Shown: piece by piece, positions 14,145 through 19,909 of the stretch
Layout of the letters: each line of letters opens with the position of its first letter
How positions within the stretch are numbered: position 1 is the stretch's first letter
Assembly (NCBI GenBank): GCA_040226215.1
Contig: JAVKFF010000018.1
Location: 1 to 19,909 of the forward strand
DNA length: 19,909 nt
From: JAVKFF01 sp040226215
GTDB lineage: Bacteria; Pseudomonadota; Alphaproteobacteria; DSM-16000; Inquilinaceae
Reading direction: 5' to 3'
Position numbers and translations under genes: made by a program
The notes under the pieces: model-generated
Database searches by the model: none
What the model saw: the letters and a program-made list of their open reading frames with translations, nothing else
What the model was told of the DNA's origin: nothing

Positions 14145-14405
14145 ATGGCGTTCGACACCCATGGCCTCAGCGTGCTGGCGCACGCCAACGGCTTCACCCT
14201 GTGGCACTACCGCACCCCTGACGCGGGTCAGAAGCTGACCCAGGCGGGCTATTTCGACGAGGGCGCGGCGCTGCTGCGCGAGGGCGACCTCGTCCTCGTC
14301 CACGCCAATGCCGAGGGCGACCGAGCGGCGGGGCAGATCCTGATGGTGGGTCCGGTTGCGGGCGACGCCATCAAGGTCGCATCGCTGCTGTCGGCCCGCG
14401 CCTAG
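14145..14405 (+). CDS. Capsid-neighbour phage protein, possible head decoration or head-associated protein
   Basis: This encodes 86 residues starting 11 nt after the capsid stop, with GGGAGG 4 nt before the ATG. The sequence GFTLWHYRTPDAGQKLTQAGYFDEGAALLREGDLVLVHA (about 16-54) looks like a small family of phage proteins that sit immediately after the capsid gene, with the pattern NGFxLWHY...GYF...LLRxGDLIxV. It appears to be a compact beta-rich domain ending in Ala-rich strands. A role as decoration or cement protein is inferred from position only. It is followed by a strong intrinsic terminator. Confidence 0.75.
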   Translation: MAFDTHGLSVLAHANGFTLWHYRTPDAGQKLTQAGYFDEGAALLREGDLVLVHANAEGDRAAGQILMVGPVAGDAIKVASLLSARA

Positions 14406-14486
14406 ACAGGATCACGGCATGACGGAGCCGGCCTCGGCCCCGACACGGCATGATCCGCTCTAGCGCGCGCCCGATCATCGTCGGAC

Positions 14487-14515
14487 GGGGCCGGTGGCGA
14501 CGCCGGCCCCTTTTT
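14487..14515 (+). terminator. Strong intrinsic terminator between capsid and tail genes
   Basis: GGGGCCGG (14487-14494) pairs perfectly with CCGGCCCC (14503-14510) around an 8-nt loop and is followed at once by TTTTT (14511-14515). It ends 28 nt before the tail tubular protein A start. No promoter is obvious between it and the tail genes, so the latter would depend on read-through. Confidence 0.85.
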
Positions 14516-14543
14516 CATTCCAGAAGGCGGAGTTCGTTGCATC

Positions 14544-15116
14544 ATGAGCACCACCGATGTCGGCCTGGTCAACGCCGCGCTGGCCCGGATCGGCGCGGCC
14601 CCCATCGCCGCGCTCGACGATCCGGGGCACGAGGCCACGACGGCCGGCCTGCTGTTCGGGCCGACCTACGAGGCGGTGCTGGCCGCCTATCCCTGGCGCC
14701 ACGCCACGCGCCACGCCGCCATGGCGCCGCCCTCCGGTCCGGGCGAGGGTGGCTTCGCCCACGCCTTCGCCCTGCCGGCGGACTGCCTGCGCGTGCTGGC
14801 GCTGACCCCCGTGGGCAGCGATCTTGCCCTGCGCTACCGGCTGGCTGGCGGGTCGGCCCATTGCGACCTGGCCGAGCCGGAGCTGCGCTACGTCGCGCGG
14901 GTCGCGGTGGAGACCACGCCGGCGCATGTGGCCGACGCCCTGGTCGCCCGGCTGGCGGCGGAGTTCGCCATCCCCATCACCGAGAGCACCAGCCGGGCGG
15001 AGAGCCTGGCGAGGCGCGCCGACGACCTCCTGGCCCGGGCCCGGCTGATCGACGGCCAGCAGGACACGCCGGGCGGCATCGCCCACTTCCCGCTGATCGA
15101 GGTACGTGGCCGATGA
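14544..15116 (+). CDS. Tail tubular protein A (T7 gp11-like)
   Basis: This encodes 190 residues, close to T7 gp11 (196). The opening STTDVGLVNAALARIGAAPIAALDD and then YEAVLAAYPWRHATRHAAM (about 39-57) and FALPADCLRVLAL (72-84) form the usual 'N.AL..iG...I..L.D ... YPW..A ... LP.DCLRV' signature. The protein makes the gatekeeper ring that joins portal and nozzle. The Shine-Dalgarno GGAG at 14529-14532 is 11 nt from the ATG, a little far. Its stop overlaps the start of tail tubular protein B by 4 nt. Confidence 0.92.
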   Translation: MSTTDVGLVNAALARIGAAPIAALDDPGHEATTAGLLFGPTYEAVLAAYPWRHATRHAAMAPPSGPGEGGFAHAFALPADCLRVLALTPVGSDLALRYRLAGGSAHCDLAEPELRYVARVAVETTPAHVADALVARLAAEFAIPITESTSRAESLARRADDLLARARLIDGQQDTPGGIAHFPLIEVRGR

Positions 15117-16987
15117 CCCGCCTGCGCGTCACCCAGACCAGCTTCGCCGCCGGCGAGATCGACGCCACCCTGGCCGGCCGCGGCGATCTCGGCGCCTACC
15201 AGGCCGGCGCCCGGCGGCTGACCAACATGGTCATCGACCCGCGCGGCGGCGTCTACCGGCGGCCGGGCCTCGCCTTCGTCGCCGACCTGCCGGACCGGCC
15301 GCGGCTGTTCGGCGCGGCGCTTGGCGGCACCACCGACGTGCTTCTGGCGATCCGCGCCGGCGCCGTCGACATCTTCGAGGCGGGCGTGAAGACGGCCGAG
15401 GTCGCCGCCCCCTGGTCCGCCGCCCAGGTGCCGGGCCTGTCGCTGGCCCAGACCGCCGACGCGGTGATCGTCACCCATGGTGCGGTCGCACCACACCTGC
15501 TGACCCGCGATGCCGGCGCCTGGTCGCTCGCCCCCTGGACGCCGGCGGCGACAGGGGAGGCCAGGCACCTGCCCTTCCACCGCTTCGTGGCGGACGGCGT
15601 GCAGATCACGCTCTCGGGCACGCATCCGGCGATCCGCCTGTCCGCGTCGCAGCCGGTCTTCGAGCCGGGCCATGCGGGCGTGCACCTCTTCTTCGCCGAG
15701 CAGCAGGTGCGCATCGAGACGGTGGTCAGCCCGACGCAGGTCGACGTCACCGTCCTGGGATCGCCCTATCCGATCAGCAAGACGAAGATCTGGTTCGAGG
15801 AGGCCTGGTCGGCGGTGCGCGGCTGGCCGGAGATCGTCACCTTCCACCAGAACCGCATGGTCATCGGCGGCTCGGCCGCGCTGCCCAACCGGCTGTGGAT
15901 GTCGAGGATCGGCGACCACTTCAACTTCGACCTGGGCGCGGGGCTGGACGACGAGGCGATCGAGTTCCCGGTGCTGGCCGACCGGGCGGACCGCATCCGC
16001 GGTCTCGTCTCCGGCCCCGACCTGCAGGTCTTCACCAGCGGTGCTGAATGGGTGGTCACCGGCACGCCCATGACGCCGGCCACGGTGCAGCTGTTCCGCC
16101 AGACCCAGGTGGGCAGCCCGGCCGACCGGCTGGTGCCGCCCGTCGCGGTCGACGGCGCCACCCTGTTCGCCGCCGCCTCGGGCGACCAGCTGCGCGACTT
16201 CACCTTCGACCAGGCGGCCCAGGCCTACCAGGCGCGCGACCTGTCGCTGCTGGCGCCGCACCTGATCGCCACGCCGGTCGACATGGCCTATGACCGCCGC
16301 CGCCGGCTGCTGATCGTCGCCATGGCGGACGGACCGGCGGCGCTGCTCACGCTCTACCGTTCGGAGGGTGTGGCGGGCTGGAGCCGGCTGACGGCTCCAG
16401 CGCCACTGGGCGCGGTGGCGGCGGCCGGCGACGACGTCTTCGCCGCCTATCCCTGGAACGGCGGCTGGCGCCTGGCGCGCTTCGATCCGGACATCGCGCT
16501 CGACGCCGCCGTCACGGTCTCCGCCGGCGAGCCGGCGACGGTCCATGCCGGCTTCGACGCCCATTCCGGGACCACGGTGCGCGTCGTCGCCGGCGGGCAG
16601 GACCAGGGCGATCGACCCGTCGACGCTGGCGGCGCGGTCACGCTCGATGCCCCGGCGGCGACGGTGACCGCCGGCCACGCCTTCACCCACGAGGTGGAAC
16701 CGCTGGCGCCGCTCGCCGTCGGCCAGGGCTGGAGCCAGGGGGTGGCGCTGCGGCCGGTGGAGACGGTGCTGCGCCTCTACCGCACGGGCGCCATCCGCGT
16801 CGATACCGGGGCTGGCCTCCAGGCACTGCCGCTACCCGGCGCCGATCCGCTGTTCGACGGCGACGTGCGCTTCCGCCATGGCGGCTGGCGCCGCTCGGCC
16901 ACCACGCCGCTGTGGCGCGTGGCGCAGGACGATCCCGCGCCCTTCATGCTGCTTCTCGCAACCACGGAAATGAAAGTGAACGACTGA
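15113..16987 (+). CDS. Tail tubular protein B, nozzle (T7 gp12-like)
   Basis: This encodes 624 residues, shorter than T7 gp12 (794). The N-terminus, TRLRVTQTSFAAGEIDATLAGRGDLGAYQAGARRLTNMVIDPRGGVYRRPGL, is the classic start of T7-type tail tubular B proteins. The core FHQNRMVIGGSAALPNRLWMSRIGDHFNFD (about 244-273) and LFAAASGDQLRDFTFD are also conserved. It should form the propeller-built tail nozzle. ATGA overlap with protein A and GAGGT at 15099-15103, 9 nt upstream, fix the start. The stop shares bases with the next start (TGATG). Confidence 0.93.
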   Translation: MTRLRVTQTSFAAGEIDATLAGRGDLGAYQAGARRLTNMVIDPRGGVYRRPGLAFVADLPDRPRLFGAALGGTTDVLLAIRAGAVDIFEAGVKTAEVAAPWSAAQVPGLSLAQTADAVIVTHGAVAPHLLTRDAGAWSLAPWTPAATGEARHLPFHRFVADGVQITLSGTHPAIRLSASQPVFEPGHAGVHLFFAEQQVRIETVVSPTQVDVTVLGSPYPISKTKIWFEEAWSAVRGWPEIVTFHQNRMVIGGSAALPNRLWMSRIGDHFNFDLGAGLDDEAIEFPVLADRADRIRGLVSGPDLQVFTSGAEWVVTGTPMTPATVQLFRQTQVGSPADRLVPPVAVDGATLFAAASGDQLRDFTFDQAAQAYQARDLSLLAPHLIATPVDMAYDRRRRLLIVAMADGPAALLTLYRSEGVAGWSRLTAPAPLGAVAAAGDDVFAAYPWNGGWRLARFDPDIALDAAVTVSAGEPATVHAGFDAHSGTTVRVVAGGQDQGDRPVDAGGAVTLDAPAATVTAGHAFTHEVEPLAPLAVGQGWSQGVALRPVETVLRLYRTGAIRVDTGAGLQALPLPGADPLFDGDVRFRHGGWRRSATTPLWRVAQDDPAPFMLLLATTEMKVND

Positions 16988-17517
16988 TGGGCGGACTGAA
17001 TCCAGCAGCCTTCCTGGGATCGCTAGGAAGCCTCACACCTCTCCTCGGCCTCGCCGGCGATATCTATGCCACCGAGCAGCAGGCCCGCCAGCAGCGCCGG
17101 GAGATCGACCAGTCCCAGGCGGCGGCCGATGCCGATGCCGCGGGCCGGATCGAGGCGGTTCGCGCGGCGGAGGCCGACGCCAATGCCGAGCGGCAGGCGG
17201 CCCTGCGCCGGGCCATGGCGCGGCAACGCGCCCGGCTCGGCGCCTCGGGCATCGACCTCGCCTCGGGTTCGGGCGAGGCGATCCTGCTCGGCCTGGTCGA
17301 CGAGACCGAGCTGGAGCGCGACCGCGCCCGCGGCCGGGCGAACCGGGACATCGATGCCATCCGGCGGCGACTTTCCGCCACCAGGCGCAGCAACCTGCTG
17401 GCGCGGGACCGCCTGCGGACCGGGCGATTCCTGGGTCATTTCGGCAATCTCCAGGGCTTTCTCGCCAGCCTTCCGGCGCCGCAGCCGGACATCATCGACA
17501 CAGCCGACGACGAGTGA
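16987..17517 (+). CDS. Internal virion protein, T7 gp14-like
   Basis: This encodes 176 residues. A hydrophobic Gly/Leu-rich N-terminus (about residues 3-27) is followed by a long charged helix with coiled-coil character (28-80). Next comes GASGIDLASGSGEAILLGLVDETELER (about 80-106) and another charged helix. This layout, with a 'G.S...GS' turn between two helices, is that of T7 gp14, the first ejection protein, which forms a channel in the outer membrane; the length is also close (196). The family call is from architecture and position after the nozzle gene, so it is moderate. The start is coupled to the previous stop (TGATG). The large ejection proteins gp15 and gp16, which follow in T7, do not follow here. 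Confidence 0.72.
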   Translation: MGGLNPAAFLGSLGSLTPLLGLAGDIYATEQQARQQRREIDQSQAAADADAAGRIEAVRAAEADANAERQAALRRAMARQRARLGASGIDLASGSGEAILLGLVDETELERDRARGRANRDIDAIRRRLSATRRSNLLARDRLRTGRFLGHFGNLQGFLASLPAPQPDIIDTADDE

Positions 17518-17927
17518 GGATGGACGCCTCCGACAAGCGACACGGCACGACGCAATCCGGCCTCGACACCGCGCGGCGCGAGATCGCCCAGCTGCTCTCC
17601 CCGGCGATCACCCGGGTGGCGGCGAGCTATGGCGATTTCGCCCGCCAGCTGGCCGAGGCGACGGCCAAGCCCGACGCCTTCGCCCGGCACCACCGCGCGG
17701 CCCGCACCGCGCTGGCCCATCTCGAGGCCCTGGTGAAGCTGGGCCGCTGGGCGGTTGCCCTGCCGGGCGGCGAGGACGATCTGGCGGACGAGGCGGCGCT
17801 GGCCGCGCTGATCAGCGAGGCGCGGGCAGCCCTGGCGGGGATGCCGCCTGACGAGCCTGACGATGGCACGCCCGACGGCGCGCCCGACGACGCGCCCGAC
17901 GACGCCGAAAGGACCGGCGGGCGGTGA
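17514..17927 (+). CDS. Putative small terminase subunit or unknown phage protein
   Basis: This encodes 137 residues from a GTG that overlaps the previous stop as GTGA; an ATG at 17520 would remove two residues. The body is helical: TARREIAQLLSPAITRVAASYGDFARQLAEA and then HHRAARTALAHLEALVKLGRWAVALP. The last 30 residues form an acidic, Pro/Asp-rich, probably disordered tail with a 4-residue repeat (xxPD). I do not recognise a family. It lies directly before the large terminase, the place of the small terminase (T7 gp18), which is also a small helical protein with an acidic end, so that role is inferred. The stop overlaps the terminase start as GTGA. Confidence 0.7.
   Translation: MRMDASDKRHGTTQSGLDTARREIAQLLSPAITRVAASYGDFARQLAEATAKPDAFARHHRAARTALAHLEALVKLGRWAVALPGGEDDLADEAALAALISEARAALAGMPPDEPDDGTPDGAPDDAPDDAERTGGR
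17865..17900 (+). repeat. 12-bp coding tandem repeat, three copies
   Basis: Three in-frame units of the form GRCRCGCCCGAC encode GTPD, GAPD and DAPD in the acidic tail of the preceding-gene product. Slippage of such units would change only tail length. Confidence 0.8.
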
Positions 17928-19414
17928 GCACCGGGCTGATCGGCGGCGCGGGCTTCGATCTGTTCACCGCCGTATGGAACCGGGTGCAGGGTCAGCCCAC
18001 GCCGCGTCACCACGTCGCCATGGCGCGCTGGCTGGAGCGGGTGTGGACGGGCGAGGGCCGGCGGGCCCTGCTGCAGGCCTTTCGCGGCAGCGGCAAGAGC
18101 ACGCTGACCGGCCTGTTCGCCGCCTGGGTGCTGGCCCGCGAACCCGATCTGCGGATCCTGGTCCTGGCCGCCAACCAGGCACTGGCCGAGGCGATGGTCG
18201 CCAACACCAGGCGTATCATCGAACGCCACCCGTTGACCCGCCATCTCAGGGCACGGCGGCCCGAGCAGTGGGCGGCGGACCGCTTCACCGTTACCCGGCG
18301 GGCGATCCTGCGCGAGCCCTCGATGCTGGCGGCGGGCGTGGAGTCCAACATCACAGGCGCCCGGGCGGAGGTGGTGATCTCGGACGACGTGGAGGTGCCC
18401 AACACCGCCGACACGGCGCTGAAGCGCATCAATCTTCGCGCCCGGCTGATGGAGATCGACTTCATCCTGGTGCCCGGCGGCTTCGTGCTCTATCTCGGCA
18501 CGCCGCATGCGGAGGACACCATCTACCGGGTCGCCGGCAGCGACGGCCGGGCCGCCTTCCTCGCCGGGTTCGAGGCCAAAGTGCTGCCGGTGCTGGATGC
18601 CAGGGGCGAGAGCGCCTGGCCCGAGCGCTTTCCGCGCCGGCGCATCGACGCGATCGCCCGGCGCACCGGCCCGCGCCGTTTCAAGAGCCAGATGATGCTG
18701 GAGCCGGCATCGCCGGAGGACGGCCATCTCGATCCCGGCCGCCTGGGCCGCTATGGCGAGGAGGTGCGCCTGGTCGAGGCGCAGGGCCAGGTCGAACTGC
18801 TGCTGGGCCAGCGCCGCCTGGTCACCGCCAGCGCCTGGTGGGACCCCTCCTTCGGCGCGGCGGATGGCGACGGCAGTGTGCTGGCCGTGGTCTTCGCCGA
18901 TGGCGAGGGCCGGCTCTACCTGCACGACCTGGTCTGGCTGAACCGGCGCGAGGGCACGGAGACGGCGTCGGAGGACGAGGCCGGCCGCCAGTGCCGCGCG
19001 GTAATCGACATCGCCCGGCGCTACCACCTGCCGGCGGTGAGCGTGGAGATCAACGGCATCGGCCGCTTCCTGCCGGGCCTGCTGCGCCGGGCGGCGGCCG
19101 AGGCCAGGGCCGGCTTCGCCGTCATCGAGGCGCTGGCCCGCCGCTCGAAACATCTGCGCATCCTGGAGGCCTGGGAGGTGCCGCTGGCGGCCGGCGCCAT
19201 CGCCGCGCACGAGCGGGTCTGGCGCACCCCGCTGGCCGACGAGATGCGGGCCTTCCAGCCGCGCGGCGGCGGCCATGACGACGGCCTCGACGCGGTCGCC
19301 GGCGCGCTGACCCAGAAGCCGGTGCGCTTCGGCGCCGTGGTCAATCACGGCGCCCGGCCGCGCTGGCAGACCGGCGTGGCACCGGTGCGCGTCGACAGCG
19401 ATTTCACCCCCTGA
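17924..19414 (+). CDS. Phage terminase large subunit
   Basis: This encodes 496 residues. The N-terminal ATPase has Walker A FRGSGKST (residues 53-60, Lys58), Walker B EVVISDDVE (149-157, Asp154/Asp155 and Glu157) and coupling motif LYLGTPH (189-195). The C-terminal RNase H-like nuclease has candidate metal ligands Asp307 (WWDPSFG), Glu375 (VSVEING) and Asp452/Asp453/Asp456 (HDDGLDAV). Both activities therefore look intact. It packages DNA into the prohead through the portal. It starts at GTG, overlapping the upstream stop by 4 nt, with AAAGGA 11 nt upstream. The length is between headful-type terminases and T7 gp19 (586). Packaging type (headful, cos or terminal repeat) cannot be told by eye. 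Confidence 0.94.
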   Translation: MSTGLIGGAGFDLFTAVWNRVQGQPTPRHHVAMARWLERVWTGEGRRALLQAFRGSGKSTLTGLFAAWVLAREPDLRILVLAANQALAEAMVANTRRIIERHPLTRHLRARRPEQWAADRFTVTRRAILREPSMLAAGVESNITGARAEVVISDDVEVPNTADTALKRINLRARLMEIDFILVPGGFVLYLGTPHAEDTIYRVAGSDGRAAFLAGFEAKVLPVLDARGESAWPERFPRRRIDAIARRTGPRRFKSQMMLEPASPEDGHLDPGRLGRYGEEVRLVEAQGQVELLLGQRRLVTASAWWDPSFGAADGDGSVLAVVFADGEGRLYLHDLVWLNRREGTETASEDEAGRQCRAVIDIARRYHLPAVSVEINGIGRFLPGLLRRAAAEARAGFAVIEALARRSKHLRILEAWEVPLAAGAIAAHERVWRTPLADEMRAFQPRGGGHDDGLDAVAGALTQKPVRFGAVVNHGARPRWQTGVAPVRVDSDFTP

Positions 19415-19436
19415 GGACACGGGGTCCGCCGGTGAG

Positions 19437-19476
19437 ATGATCAGAAATGATCAGTTTTGCTAAGGAATGTTAAGGA
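19437..19476. repeat. AT-rich intergenic island with two 10-bp-period direct repeats
   Basis: ATGATCAG occurs at 19437-19444 and 19447-19454, and TAAGGA at 19461-19466 and 19471-19476; both pairs have a 10-bp period. Each ATGATCAG contains the palindrome TGATCA. The island lies in the 78-bp gap between the terminase and the next gene and is far more AT-rich than its surroundings. It could be a regulatory or packaging site; no promoter is clear. Confidence 0.6.
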
Positions 19477-19492
19477 TTGAGGAGACGAGGCC

Positions 19493-19810
19493 ATGGGCGA
19501 CGAGAACGGGCTGACGGTGGACCTGATGTGGTGGATCAGCGCGGTGGAGCTGCCGGCCCTGGCCGGCCTGTTCTGGCTGCTCTGGCGCACCCGGCACGAC
19601 ATGGACGAGGCGCTGGACGATACCCGCCACCGGCTGGAGATGAACGCCGCCCAGCTGCGCAACGAGCTGGCGAGCTACAAGCTGGAGGTCGCCAAGACCT
19701 ACGCCTCCATCGCCTATCTGAAGGATGTCGAGCAGCGCCTGATCGACCACCTGCTGCGCATCGAGGGCAAGCTGGACAGCGCCGACCGCCGCCGCGCGGC
19801 GGCCGAGTGA
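19493..19810 (+). CDS. Small one-TM coiled-coil phage protein, possible lysis-related
   Basis: This encodes 105 residues. One transmembrane helix lies at about residues 9-31 (VDLMWWISAVELPALAGLFWLLW), followed by a charged coiled coil (32-97) with regular heptads and a short Ala/Arg-rich end. GGAG at 19481-19484, 8 nt before the ATG, supports the start. A single N-terminal anchor plus coiled coil after the terminase is compatible with an i-spanin-like or holin-like lysis protein, or with a DUF1515-like prophage protein, but no family can be named with certainty. Confidence 0.72.
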   Translation: MGDENGLTVDLMWWISAVELPALAGLFWLLWRTRHDMDEALDDTRHRLEMNAAQLRNELASYKLEVAKTYASIAYLKDVEQRLIDHLLRIEGKLDSADRRRAAAE

Positions 19811-19909
19811 CGTCGCCGCCGGCAGTCCGGGAAGGTCGGTGCGCGTGGACCACTGTTCAGTCGGTGACCGGCGGATCGTCATGGGAATTCGGGATCGGGG
19901 AATAACATT

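Larger units (their letters stand above)
5988..19810 (+). mobile_element. T7-like (podovirus-type) prophage or prophage remnant, right end not seen
   Basis: An S24 repressor, operators, portal, scaffold, capsid, tubular proteins A and B, a gp14-like protein and the large terminase lie in T7 gene order. Coupled start/stop overlaps within the head and tail modules show an intact, selected operon. No integrase, replication genes, RNA polymerase or tail fibre is seen, and no attachment repeat could be found inside the window. The left edge is put at the repressor because the genes to its left are metabolic. Confidence 0.8.

Noticed and set aside
14419..14463. A 14-codon ORF between the capsid-neighbour gene and the terminator
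   Set aside because: It has no Shine-Dalgarno sequence and no recognisable peptide; this is too little evidence for a gene.
5988..19810. Phage attachment (att) repeats
   Set aside because: I could not find a long exact direct repeat flanking the module within the window; the right edge is probably outside.
19881..19909. An ATG with an open frame to the right edge
   Set aside because: Only nine codons are seen, without a convincing ribosome binding site; a gene cannot be supported.

Overview
The window is very GC-rich DNA (roughly 70% by inspection) from what is most likely an alphaproteobacterium, perhaps of the Rhodospirillales. This rests on base composition, gene families and the many 4-nt start/stop overlaps; no rRNA or tRNA is visible to confirm it.

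Left part (1-5823), host genes. A 57-bp tandem repeat array runs off the left edge. Next is a secreted SMP-30/NHL-like beta-propeller protein, divergent from a DacB-type (PBP4, S13) D-Ala-D-Ala carboxypeptidase. A leftward operon then encodes a class IV (branched-chain-type) aminotransferase, a GNAT acetyltransferase, an FkbM-type methyltransferase and a DUF1624-type membrane protein. The last gene converges on dacB with a 7-nt overlap.

Right part (5988-19810 and probably beyond), a T7-like (podovirus-type) prophage. An S24/LexA-type repressor is divergent from a compact rightward module. That module holds an unknown protein, a possible permuted NlpC/P60-type peptidase, the portal (head-tail connector), a Bbp19-like protein, a scaffold, the major capsid protein, a capsid-neighbour protein, tail tubular proteins A and B, a gp14-like internal virion protein, a probable small terminase, the large terminase, and a one-TM coiled-coil protein. 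The order of the recognisable parts follows T7 genes 8-9-10-11-12-14-18-19. A strong intrinsic terminator directly after the capsid genes matches the place of T7 Tphi. No integrase, replication genes or RNA polymerase are seen in the window.

The most unusual feature is a complete two-component system lodged between the scaffold and capsid genes. An EnvZ/CpxA-type kinase and an OmpR-type regulator are transcribed against the phage genes, and a divergent His-rich Spy/CpxP-like periplasmic protein lies beside them. Both flanking phage genes appear intact. Just right of this cassette is a near-consensus sigma70 promoter for the capsid gene. Its spacer and -10 carry the same AT-rich word, ATAGGAAT(AT), found in the repressor's intergenic operators. 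This suggests a prophage that carries an envelope-stress sensor as cargo, or uses it for control, with the capsid promoter placed under the phage repressor. That reading is inference; the gene layout and shared sites are directly visible.
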